The notes under the pieces are model-generated. The model was not told where the DNA came from. It saw nothing but the letters and a program-made list of their open reading frames with translations, and ran no database searches. This document shows positions 1 to 8,072 of a stretch of DNA of 41,133 nt, piece by piece. Origin of the DNA: Gammaproteobacteria bacterium (GTDB lineage: Bacteria > Pseudomonadota > Gammaproteobacteria > SZUA-21); NCBI GenBank assembly GCA_003233345.1, contig QILK01000233.1, forward strand, positions 1-41,133. Reading direction: 5' to 3'. How positions within the stretch are numbered: position 1 is the stretch's first letter; every line of letters begins with the position of its first letter. A program made the position numbers and the translations under genes.

Positions 1-42
1 GCCGGGGTAAATTAACTTAGGGTGGTTATGCTTTTAAACAGC

Positions 43-139
43 GCCCCTCTTATAACCGTCAGCCACAAGATTTTTTCCAGGCCAACAACGTACCGTTGTA
101 ACTGTTCTGGAAAAAACTTCTGACTGCCGGTTGAGGGGC
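43..139. repeat. Long imperfect inverted repeat (stem-loop)
   Basis: A nested inverted repeat is visible. GCCCCTC (43-49) pairs with GAGGGGC (133-139), AACCG pairs with CGGTT, TTTTTTCCAG (71-80) pairs with CTGGAAAAAA (107-116), and at the tip ACAACG pairs with CGTTGT around TAC. Small bulges separate the blocks. The centre lies near 91-94. As RNA it would form a long hairpin. It could be the terminator or 3' structure of a gene lying before the window, or a small palindromic mobile repeat. I see no second full copy in the window. Confidence 0.6.
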
Positions 140-167
140 TTCCATTGAATTGCCAACTATAGGTCTT

Positions 168-336
168 GTAGCCCGGACTTCGCGTAGCGAACGCCGGGGA
201 AAAAGAATCGCCTTCTTAACCGTTAAATACAACTAAAATCCTATACCCCTTTGTCAGAGGACCCTTTGGCATATCCTGCTTTACTCTTGTCTTCCTGTAC
301 GTTTCCCCGGCGTTCGCTGCGCGAAGTCCGCGCTAC
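168..336. repeat. REP-paired element, copy 1
   Basis: Two 32-nt REP-like units face each other: 168-199 on the plus strand and 305-336 on the minus strand, the latter with one mismatch. Each unit starts with GTAG, ends with CCGGGG, and has two nested self-complementary blocks, CCCGG/CCGGG and TTCGC/GCGAA. A GTAG head is the hallmark of REPs associated with RAYT (TnpA-REP) transposases. The 105-nt interior resembles, in reverse orientation, the interior of the copy at 30216-30373. No RAYT gene is in the window. Confidence 0.8.
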
Positions 337-350
337 CTATTTTATACTCG

Positions 351-378
351 CCTAGTCTCTGGGCGAAGGCTAGGCTAC
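351..378 (-). repeat. Possible degenerate GTAG-headed hairpin repeat
   Basis: Read on the minus strand this begins GTAGCCTAG and closes with CTAGG, so CCTAG (351-355) and CTAGG (370-374) can pair. It lies just beyond REP copy 1 and has the same GTAG head but a different stem. The string GTAGCCTAG recurs at 21113-21121. It may be a second REP type or chance. Confidence 0.3.
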
Positions 379-490
379 TGGCTAACTGCTGGGTATACTA
401 ATAACAACAACATTTGTTGCTCGATGACTTTGCTTCGTGCCATGATAAGGGAATATTGTCTTTATCTATATTAATAACAGGAAACGTTGC

Positions 491-1612
491 ATGTCAGCAA
501 ACGAGAATTCGATAAAATATTCACTTGCACTAAACCGTATTACTAGCCTGGGCCCCCAGACCTATAAACTATTGATCAACCACTTTAAAGACAGCCCTTC
601 GGTATTTCGCGCGTCCGGCCAGGATTTGGACAAGCTCAATATTAATAAAAATATTCAACAGAAAATACTAAATCCTGAATGGGATTCTATTCAAACCGAT
701 CTTGAGTGGTTGACCTTGGAAAAAAACTTTATCGTTACCCTTGAGAGTGACCAGTATCCAACCTTGTTAAAGGCCATCGATAACCCACCGCCTGTTCTCT
801 ATATTCACGGAAATCCTGAATGCATTCATTCCATCCAGCTAGCCATTGTCGGTAGCAGAACGCCTTCGGCTACTGGAAAAGAAAATGCGTTCAGGTTTGC
901 ACAATCACTAGCACAATCGGCCATCACCATCACTAGCGGGCTGGCCTATGGGATAGATGGCGCAGCACATTCAGGCGCTTTGCATGTTGGTGGCTCGACT
1001 ATCGCGGTAATGGGTTCAGGGCTTGACCGGGTCTATCCTGGCAACCATAAAGCACTTGCTCACCAGATCGCAGAATCGGGCGCACTGGTTTCCGAATTCC
1101 CAATTAATACTCCCCCGGTCGCAGAAAATTTTCCCCGTCGTAACCGTATTATTAGCGGTCTAAGCACCGGTTGCCTGGTCGTTGAAGCAGCGCTAAAAAG
1201 CGGCTCACTGATTACCGCCCATCATGCATTGGAACAAGGCCGCGAAGTGTTTGCGCTACCCGGCTCTATCCACAACCCGTTAGCAAAGGGTTGTCACCGA
1301 CTCATAAAAGACGGTGCAAAACTTGTGGAAACATCTGCGGATATTATCGAAGAACTCGGTAATTTGTTAGGCGCACAAAAAATAAATGCAAGTACTGATG
1401 ATCCGGTTGATGTCGAACCGGCGCTGGCAGCGGATCACAAGCTAGTTCTCGATCAGATGGGTTATGATCGGGCGAGTATCGATATGCTGGTGTCGAGAAC
1501 GCCATACAATGCAGAAGAAATATCGTCTATGTTACTCATACTAGAACTGGACGGAAAAATAAAATCAGATAGAGGCGGTTACTATGTACGTATACCCCAA
1601 CAGTTAAACTAA
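491..1612 (+). CDS. dprA: DNA processing protein DprA (Smf)
   Basis: DprA binds incoming single-stranded DNA in the cytoplasm and loads RecA during natural transformation. The 373-aa product has an N-terminal helical (SAM/HhH-like) region, then the Rossmann-fold core starting around I119-VGSRT, with the family signatures TSGLAYGIDGAAH, FPRRNRIISGLS and ALPGS. A C-terminal winged-helix (DML1-like) domain covers roughly residues 305-370. Length is normal for the family. AGGAA at 479-483 sits 7 nt before the ATG. It heads the conserved dprA-smg-topA order. The gene usually found just before it, a LysM-domain protein in many gammaproteobacteria, is not in the window; REP-like repeats occupy the upstream DNA instead. 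Confidence 0.96.
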   Translation: MSANENSIKYSLALNRITSLGPQTYKLLINHFKDSPSVFRASGQDLDKLNINKNIQQKILNPEWDSIQTDLEWLTLEKNFIVTLESDQYPTLLKAIDNPPPVLYIHGNPECIHSIQLAIVGSRTPSATGKENAFRFAQSLAQSAITITSGLAYGIDGAAHSGALHVGGSTIAVMGSGLDRVYPGNHKALAHQIAESGALVSEFPINTPPVAENFPRRNRIISGLSTGCLVVEAALKSGSLITAHHALEQGREVFALPGSIHNPLAKGCHRLIKDGAKLVETSADIIEELGNLLGAQKINASTDDPVDVEPALAADHKLVLDQMGYDRASIDMLVSRTPYNAEEISSMLLILELDGKIKSDRGGYYVRIPQQLN

Positions 1613-1881
1613 TTTAAACTTTATTTAAAATCATTCAGGTTTAAAAACATTCGGGTAATTAGACATCAATAGCCATACTCATAATAACGGATTAGCAACA
1701 CCCAAGTGTATTCTTTTTTCGCTTAATTGTGGTAGCATAAAGTATAAATAATAATTATTGAAATGGCGCTTGAGATATAAGCTACATTTACACAATAAAA
1801 CTTTGATCGCCAAAAGATCGTTAAATTTGGTTGATTTTTATTTTAAGATTCAATAGTTTATATTAAACTGAAGGAATCTAT

Positions 1882-2358
1882 ATGAAAGAAAATGCGATAG
1901 ATGTTTTGATGTATTTGTTTAAAAACTATATTGATGGTGAGCTTGAATACATTCCTGATAGGGAGTCTTTGCAAGTAGAGTTGCAAGAAGCTGGCTTTGC
2001 AAATTCTGAGATCAACTCGGCTTTCAATTGGTTGGACGAACTCGCTAATGGCAAGCCTGCTGCTGGCGACTATCTATCGCAAAAAACGTCTATCCGCCTT
2101 TATACACAAGCAGAAATGGCTGTACTGGATAGCGAATGTCGAGGGTTTTTGCTCTATCTGGAGCAGGCTAATATTTTACCTGCTGAAGTCAGGGAAATCA
2201 TTATTGATCGAGTAATGGCTTTGGAAAACTCAGAAATTGATCTTGATGAATTAAAATGGGTCATTGTTATGGTGCTATTTAATCAGCCTGGCCAAAATAA
2301 CCACTATGATTGGCTCGAAAATCTGGTCTTCGAAGAAAATCAGCATATCGTGCACTAA
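1882..2358 (+). CDS. smg: Smg family protein (DUF494)
   Basis: This is a 158-aa acidic cytoplasmic protein of the Smg/DUF494 family. It is recognised by its N-terminus (MKENAIDVLMYLFKNY), the central block beginning RLYTQAEMAVLD and the C-terminal LDELKWVIVMVLFNQPG. The family is found almost always between dprA and topA in beta- and gammaproteobacteria, as here, and its biochemical role is unknown. AAGGA at about 1871-1875 lies just before the ATG. The 269-nt gap after dprA is AT-rich with no clear structure, so a separate promoter is possible. Confidence 0.93.
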   Translation: MKENAIDVLMYLFKNYIDGELEYIPDRESLQVELQEAGFANSEINSAFNWLDELANGKPAAGDYLSQKTSIRLYTQAEMAVLDSECRGFLLYLEQANILPAEVREIIIDRVMALENSEIDLDELKWVIVMVLFNQPGQNNHYDWLENLVFEENQHIVH

Positions 2359-2568
2359 ATAATTAACTCATTGAATATTATATTTATTTTTAAGAAATTC
2401 AGTCATCATTCTAAAGATATTTCAATCACTCAAATTCCAACTTGACCTAATATAATTTTATTTAGTTGAAAAACCCTATTAATTTCAGGATAGTATAACA
2501 CTAGTAAAATCATTGGCTGAAAGCTAATATTCAATTCTTATCTGGGGTAAATATAGTTACCAAATGTT

Positions 2569-4911
2569 ATGGAAAAAAGTCTGGTTATAGTTGAATCTCC
2601 CGCGAAAGCGAAAACCATCCAAAAATACTTGGGCAAAGGCTTCGAGGTATTGGCATCGTATGGACATATAAGAGACCTTCAGGCAAAAAATGGTGCGGTT
2701 GACCCGGAAAACAATTTTGAAATGCATTACGCGATATCCGACGAAAAGCATGAAGAGCAATTTAACAAAATTGCCAAAGCCGTCGCCAAAGTCGATAACC
2801 TATATCTGGCAACTGACCCTGACCGCGAAGGCGAAGCCATCGCTTGGCATCTCTATGAATTACTAAAAGAACGGGACTTATTAAAAGAAAAATATGTCAC
2901 CCGAGTAGTTTTTCATGAAATAACCAAACGTGCTATTCAGGATGCAGTCAAAAATCCGCGCGATATTTTGATGGATCTGGTCGATGCACAATTGGCAAGA
3001 CGTGCGCTTGATCATCTAATTGGCTTTAAACTATCACCGGTTCTATGGAGCAAAATACGCATTAGAAACCTTTCTGCCGGAAGGGTCCAAAGTCCCGCAT
3101 TAAGATTGATTGTCGAACGCGAACAGGAAATAGCCAAATTCCAGCCGAAAGAATACTGGAGCATCGAATCAGACTTACAGGTAGAAGGCCAGGATTTCAA
3201 GGCAAAGCTTAACCGTTATCAAGGCGAAAAGCTTAGCCAGTTTACCATTAACAATAGCAAACAAGCGCATGAAGTTGGTGATGATCTAACAGCAAAAGCC
3301 AATGGTAAACTGCTGATTGAAAAGATCGAAAAGAAAAAACGCAAACGTAATCCGCCGCCGCCATTTATCACCTCAACACTACAGCAGGAAGCTTCCCGAA
3401 AACTTGGGTTTGGTGCTCAGCGAACAATGATTACCGCACAACAGCTTTATGAAGGTATCGATATTGGTGGGGAAACCGTTGGTTTGATCTCTTATATGCG
3501 TACTGACTCTGTTAACCTCGCCCAGGAAGCACTGGACGAAATCCGTCGGCTTATCGCCGATAAATACGGTGCTGAGAATGTACCAGCTGATATTCGCACA
3601 TTTAAAAATAAAACTAAAAATGCTCAGGAAGCTCACGAAGCCATTCGCCCAACATCGGTGGAGCGGATTCCGGTAGATTTAAAAAAGGCATTATCCCGCG
3701 ACCAGCTCAAGTTATATGAGTTAATATGGAAACGAACGATTGCCTGTCAAATGATTCACGCGACGATTGATACCGTGGGTATTGACCTGTCGGCAGGAGA
3801 TGACTCGAATTTGTTTAGAGCAAACGGCTCTACTATCGCGATTCCAGGTTTTATGACAGTCTATCAAGAATCCTTTGATGATTCTGACAAAAAAGGCAAA
3901 GAGGCCAGTAACGAAAACAAGGGCTTGCTACCCCCCATGGAAGAAGGCCAGCTAATTGATCTGCTAAAAATCAGGCCCGAGCAACATTTTACCGAGCCCC
4001 CTCCCCGATACTCAGAAGCCAGTCTGGTTAAGGCGCTTGAAGAATATGGTATTGGACGACCGTCCACCTACGCACAAATTATTAATACATTGCAGTCGCG
4101 CAATTATGCAAAACAGGAAAAAAAGCGGTTCCATCCAACCATGGTTGGAAAAATGGTTATTAAATTTCTGACGGAGCATTTTACCAAGTATGTTGATTAT
4201 GATTTTACCGCACATCTCGAAGAAGAGCTTAACGAAATATCGCGCGGGGAACGTAAATGGATCCCGGTGATGGAAGATTTTTGGAATCCGCTAAAAGAAT
4301 TAATCGAAACTAAAACCGAAACTGTCAAGGACGCAACGCTTGATGAAAAATGTCCAAAGTGCGATACACCCTTGACGATCAAGAATGGTAAAAATGGTTT
4401 GTTTATTGGCTGCACAGGGTATCCCGATTGTAGCTATACCCGTAATATCAACTTGACCGAACACCAGGAAAATGAAACCCAGGTGCTCGAAGGCCAGAAG
4501 TGTCCTCAATGTGAGTCCAATCTGATAATCCGACAAGGTCCCTATGGAAAATTTATCGGTTGCAGTAGCTATCCTGAATGTAAATACTTGAAACCCATTC
4601 AAGAACCGGGTGATGAAACAGATGTTAAGTGTCCCGAATGCAAAAAAGGTGACATGCTAAAAAGAAGATCAAAAAAAGGTAAGATATTTTTTTCCTGTTC
4701 CCGCTATCCTGATTGCAAATATGCCGTGTGGAACAAGCCTATTAACGAACCCTGCCCTGAATGTAAATGGCCAATGATGACGGTGAAAAAAACGAAACGT
4801 TCTGGCAGCAAAAAATTATGCGAAAAATGCAAATACTCTGAACCTTATGACCCAGATGAAGAAGATAGCGATGGTAACGAGAACGAAGTAAACACGCTAG
4901 CTTCAAAATAA
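2569..4911 (+). CDS. topA: DNA topoisomerase I
   Basis: This type IA topoisomerase relaxes negative supercoils behind transcribing polymerase. The 780-aa product starts with a Toprim domain (LVIVESPAKAKTIQKYLG, then the acidic triad TDPDREGEA), followed by the type IA core. The catalytic tyrosine is Y309 in ISYMRTDS. The C-terminus from about residue 590 carries four Cys clusters: three topoisomerase zinc ribbons of the form CPxC...GCxxYPxC, and a fourth, shorter CPEC...CEKC. The protein is shorter than the 865-aa E. coli enzyme, as in many relatives. The ATG at 2569 is followed at once by the Toprim strand, so the start is well supported. The gene is complete. Confidence 0.97.
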   Translation: MEKSLVIVESPAKAKTIQKYLGKGFEVLASYGHIRDLQAKNGAVDPENNFEMHYAISDEKHEEQFNKIAKAVAKVDNLYLATDPDREGEAIAWHLYELLKERDLLKEKYVTRVVFHEITKRAIQDAVKNPRDILMDLVDAQLARRALDHLIGFKLSPVLWSKIRIRNLSAGRVQSPALRLIVEREQEIAKFQPKEYWSIESDLQVEGQDFKAKLNRYQGEKLSQFTINNSKQAHEVGDDLTAKANGKLLIEKIEKKKRKRNPPPPFITSTLQQEASRKLGFGAQRTMITAQQLYEGIDIGGETVGLISYMRTDSVNLAQEALDEIRRLIADKYGAENVPADIRTFKNKTKNAQEAHEAIRPTSVERIPVDLKKALSRDQLKLYELIWKRTIACQMIHATIDTVGIDLSAGDDSNLFRANGSTIAIPGFMTVYQESFDDSDKKGKEASNENKGLLPPMEEGQLIDLLKIRPEQHFTEPPPRYSEASLVKALEEYGIGRPSTYAQIINTLQSRNYAKQEKKRFHPTMVGKMVIKFLTEHFTKYVDYDFTAHLEEELNEISRGERKWIPVMEDFWNPLKELIETKTETVKDATLDEKCPKCDTPLTIKNGKNGLFIGCTGYPDCSYTRNINLTEHQENETQVLEGQKCPQCESNLIIRQGPYGKFIGCSSYPECKYLKPIQEPGDETDVKCPECKKGDMLKRRSKKGKIFFSCSRYPDCKYAVWNKPINEPCPECKWPMMTVKKTKRSGSKKLCEKCKYSEPYDPDEEDSDGNENEVNTLASK

Positions 4912-4975
4912 CCGATAAAAATCATTTTTTAATTATTCATTTACACTTTAATCTATACATTTTACGGAATTTTTT

Positions 4976-5494
4976 ATGACTAATACTTTTGTAGCAGTAT
5001 TGATGGGCTCTGATTCTGATTTGCCTGTTATGCAAAACACACTGGATATACTCGGCCAGCTCGATATCCCTTATGAAGTCAGGGTCACCTCTGCACATCG
5101 CACACCGAATGAAACACACCATTATGTTCGTGATGCTGATCAACGAGGTTGTCAAGTATTCATAGCCGCCGCTGGCTTGGCCGCTCATCTGGCTGGAACG
5201 GTCGCGGGCTTAACGCTAAAACCGGTTATCGGTATCCCCCTAAACGCCGCATTACAAGGCTTAGACTCACTATTGGCAACAGTACAAATGCCAGGCGGCA
5301 TACCCGTTGCCTGTGTCGCGATCGGAAAACCCGGGGCCGTTAATGCCGCTTATCTGGCGGCACAAATTATGGCAACGGCAAACCCGGCGATAATGGATCG
5401 CCTACGCAAAGACAGACAACAGAAAGCAGATAATGTCATCGCTAAAAACAAGGCGCTTCAGGAGAGTCTTGCGCGAGACTCACGACAAGATTAG
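4976..5494 (+). CDS. purE: N5-carboxyaminoimidazole ribonucleotide mutase (PurE class I)
   Basis: PurE moves the carboxyl group of N5-CAIR to give CAIR in de novo purine synthesis. The 172-aa protein shows the class I signatures MGSDSDLPVM near the N-terminus, TSAHRTP with the active-site histidine, and the glycine-rich block AAAGLAAHLAGTVAG. The start follows a short AT-rich leader after topA (64 nt). Its usual partner purK, which makes N5-CAIR, is not next to it; tsaC follows after 6 nt, so purE and tsaC are probably co-transcribed. Confidence 0.95.
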   Translation: MTNTFVAVLMGSDSDLPVMQNTLDILGQLDIPYEVRVTSAHRTPNETHHYVRDADQRGCQVFIAAAGLAAHLAGTVAGLTLKPVIGIPLNAALQGLDSLLATVQMPGGIPVACVAIGKPGAVNAAYLAAQIMATANPAIMDRLRKDRQQKADNVIAKNKALQESLARDSRQD

Positions 5495-5500
5495 ATTGTT

Positions 5501-6058
5501 GTGCAAAACCATGTTTTCCGTTTAACGGCTTATTTATTAAAAATGAGCAGCGTCATTGCCTACCCGACTGAATCAGTATACGGGCTCGGCTGTGACCCGT
5601 TTAACGCGACCGCTGTTGCCAGAATACTGGATCTAAAACAGCGCTCCATTGATAAAGGCTTTATTGTCATTGGCAGCAAAATCGAACATTTGTTGCCCTT
5701 TGTTAACAACCCGGAAACAGCCTTTACCGCGACCGTTTTAGCAAGCTGGCCGGGGCCCTATACCTGGATATGTAACGCTCATCCGAAACTGCCTGGCTGG
5801 ATCTCGGGCTATCGATCAACAGTCGCGTTGCGTTTAACTTCACACCCCATCGCCAAGGCAATATGCGATGAGTACAATTCAGCCATTATTTCAACCAGCG
5901 CTAATAAAACTGGGCAACGTAGTGCCAGGGATGCTTTGCAAACGCAGCTGATTTTTGGCAACAACCTGGACGTTATAATAAAAGGCGATACCGGCGGACA
6001 GGATAATCCAACTGAAATCAGGTCGGCCGCAACGGGTGAGCTGATGCGTTTATCATAA
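5501..6058 (+). CDS. tsaC: Threonylcarbamoyl-AMP synthase TsaC (YrdC family)
   Basis: TsaC makes threonylcarbamoyl-AMP from threonine, bicarbonate and ATP, the first step of the t6A37 modification of ANN-reading tRNAs. The 185-aa protein has the YrdC-fold signatures IAYPTESVYGLGCDP, KQRSIDKGFIVI, WPGPYTWI, VALRLTSHP and ISTSANKTG. It ends after a single domain, like short TsaC and unlike Sua5, which has an extra domain. The start is a GTG at 5501; the first in-frame ATG (about residue 15, MSSVIAYPTE) would cut into the conserved fold, so GTG is preferred. It sits 6 nt after purE. Confidence 0.93.
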   Translation: MQNHVFRLTAYLLKMSSVIAYPTESVYGLGCDPFNATAVARILDLKQRSIDKGFIVIGSKIEHLLPFVNNPETAFTATVLASWPGPYTWICNAHPKLPGWISGYRSTVALRLTSHPIAKAICDEYNSAIISTSANKTGQRSARDALQTQLIFGNNLDVIIKGDTGGQDNPTEIRSAATGELMRLS

Positions 6059-6152
6059 GCGGGCAATCGTCACGATTCTATTTTTTGCCATTGCCTGAAT
6101 CAGGTAAGACCAAGCAGGCAAAAATAGAAAAATTAAACAGGATCTTAAGTTT

Positions 6153-7067
6153 ATGTCAGAGCAAAAAACAGCCTTAATTGAACACTACCTCTTGTCGCTT
6201 CAGGACAATATCTGCAAAGCAATAGAAACTGAAGATACACAGACAGTGTTTACCGAAGAAAACTGGGATCGAGAATCCGGTGGTGGTGGCGGCCGAACCC
6301 GGGTTTTAAGCAATGGCAAATACTTTGAACAAGCGGGAATCAATTTTTCACATGTCACTGGTGCAGCGTTACCGGCATCTGCCACGGCTCACCGGCCCGA
6401 ACTCGCTGGCCGAAATTTTGATGCACTGGGTGTATCGTTAGTGATCCATCCGCACAACCCGTATGTGCCAACGACACACGCGAATATTCGTTACTTTCAA
6501 GCCAGTAAACCCGGAGAGTCCCCAATTTGGTGGTTTGGTGGTGGTTTCGACCTCACGCCTTATTATCCGTTTGAGGAGGACTGCATACACTGGCACAGCA
6601 TTGCCAAGCAAGCTTGCGACCCGTTTGGAAACGACGTCTATACACGTTATAAAAAGTGGTGCGACGAGTATTTTTATTTAAAGCATCGTAAAGAAGCCCG
6701 AGGTATCGGTGGCCTTTTTTTTGACGACCTTAATGAATGGGGTTTTGACAAATGTTTTGAATTTATGCAAAGCATTGGCAACCATTTTGTTAACGCTTAC
6801 ACGCCAATCGTTAAAAAAAGGAAAGACATGGCTTATACCGATCGAGAAAGGCAGTTTCAACTCTACCGACGTGGACGATATGTCGAATTTAATTTAATCT
6901 ATGATCGCGGGACGCTGTTTGGATTGCAGACGGGTGGGCGTACTGAGTCCATTTTAATGTCACTACCACCATTGACTGCCTGGCGATATAACTGGAAACC
7001 TGAATCGGATTCGGCGGAGTCAAAAATTTATGATGCGATAAAACCACGTGACTGGCTATCGGCCTAG
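6153..7067 (+). CDS. hemF: Oxygen-dependent coproporphyrinogen III oxidase
   Basis: HemF oxidatively decarboxylates coproporphyrinogen III to protoporphyrinogen IX using O2, in the cytoplasm. The 304-aa length is typical. Family blocks visible include [59 protein letters not shown] and [16 protein letters not shown]. The gene indicates a capacity for aerobic haem synthesis; hemB of the same pathway is about 10 kb away at 17698. Downstream, the methyltransferase gene begins after 15 nt, which suggests co-transcription. Confidence 0.97.
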   Translation: MSEQKTALIEHYLLSLQDNICKAIETEDTQTVFTEENWDRESGGGGGRTRVLSNGKYFEQAGINFSHVTGAALPASATAHRPELAGRNFDALGVSLVIHPHNPYVPTTHANIRYFQASKPGESPIWWFGGGFDLTPYYPFEEDCIHWHSIAKQACDPFGNDVYTRYKKWCDEYFYLKHRKEARGIGGLFFDDLNEWGFDKCFEFMQSIGNHFVNAYTPIVKKRKDMAYTDRERQFQLYRRGRYVEFNLIYDRGTLFGLQTGGRTESILMSLPPLTAWRYNWKPESDSAESKIYDAIKPRDWLSA

Positions 7068-7082
7068 TGATATAACTTTATC

Positions 7083-8072
7083 ATGCCTGAGTTACCCGCA
7101 CTATTTATCGAACGACTAAAACAGCTTATTCCGCCCAATGATTTCGACAGCTGCCTCGCTTCATTTTTTTTACCTAAAGCTGTTTGCTTTCGTGTCCATC
7201 ATATCCTCGGCAACACAGCAGACACCATTCGCAACCTTGAGCAATCAGACTATGCCTATACAAATATCAGCGGATTTACCGATGTATTTACCCTTCACGA
7301 CGATCAAAAAACCGCGTTGACCCAATCGGCGCTACTGGAATCTGGGAAAATCTATATTCAAAATGTTTCCAGTATGCTGCCTGTTCTTGCCCTCGATGGT
7401 TCAGATCAAGATTGGATTCTAGATATGACCGCCGCGCCAGGTGGTAAGACGATCTTAATCGCAGACATTCTCAAAAACAGAGGACGCATATCTGCTGTCG
7501 AAGCTGTCAAACATCGGTTTCACCGTTTACAATCGATGCTAAAAAAATACAGTGTCAACAATGTCACCTGCTATTTAAAAGACAGCAAACGGTTATGGCA
7601 TTCTTGTAAAGAAAAATTTGATAAAATTCTACTCGACGCACCCTGCTCTTCAGAATCGCGCTTCCGGGCTGACCAACCCAAAACCTATCGGTATTGGAGT
7701 ATAAAAAAAATTAACGAGATGAACCGAAAGCAAAAGCAACTACTCTATTCAGCAGTCCAGTGTCTAAAACCGGGGGGTGAGATAATTTATTGCACCTGCT
7801 CATTTGCACCGGAGGAAAATGAAATGGTTATCGATCACGTGTTAAAAAAATTTCCAGGCACATTAACTGTCAGTAAAATTAATGAAAAACTGGTAACATG
7901 CGGCAATTTTTCCCTGCAAAAAGGAATCACCCACTGGGCGAATCGTGATCTCAATCCGTTAGTATCACGTGCGTGGCGCATTCTACCCGATACTGTCGCT
8001 AACGGTTTTTTTCTATGCAAACTTAAAAAAACCGCAAAAGAAGCGCCAGATCAAACATTATTCAGCGAGTAG
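7083..8072 (+). CDS. RsmB/RsmF-type (NOL1/NOP2/Sun) RNA cytosine-C5 methyltransferase
   Basis: This is an SAM-dependent m5C methyltransferase acting on rRNA or tRNA. In the 329-aa protein, the SAM-binding motif DMTAAPGGKT is followed by DAPCSSESRF (Cys188 in motif IV) and CTCSFAPEENE (Cys237/Cys239 in motif VI), the two cysteine motifs that define the family. The N-terminus resembles RsmF (YebU), but the C-terminal RNA-binding extension of E. coli RsmF (479 aa) is missing and there is no NusB-like domain as in RsmB. I therefore do not assign the exact target base. Its 3' end overlaps the convergent hydrolase-TlpA gene by 15 bp. Confidence 0.88.
   Translation: MPELPALFIERLKQLIPPNDFDSCLASFFLPKAVCFRVHHILGNTADTIRNLEQSDYAYTNISGFTDVFTLHDDQKTALTQSALLESGKIYIQNVSSMLPVLALDGSDQDWILDMTAAPGGKTILIADILKNRGRISAVEAVKHRFHRLQSMLKKYSVNNVTCYLKDSKRLWHSCKEKFDKILLDAPCSSESRFRADQPKTYRYWSIKKINEMNRKQKQLLYSAVQCLKPGGEIIYCTCSFAPEENEMVIDHVLKKFPGTLTVSKINEKLVTCGNFSLQKGITHWANRDLNPLVSRAWRILPDTVANGFFLCKLKKTAKEAPDQTLFSE

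Noticed and set aside
1613-1881. Possible small gene between dprA and smg
   Set aside because: The gap is AT-rich with stops in all frames; only a promoter is likely.
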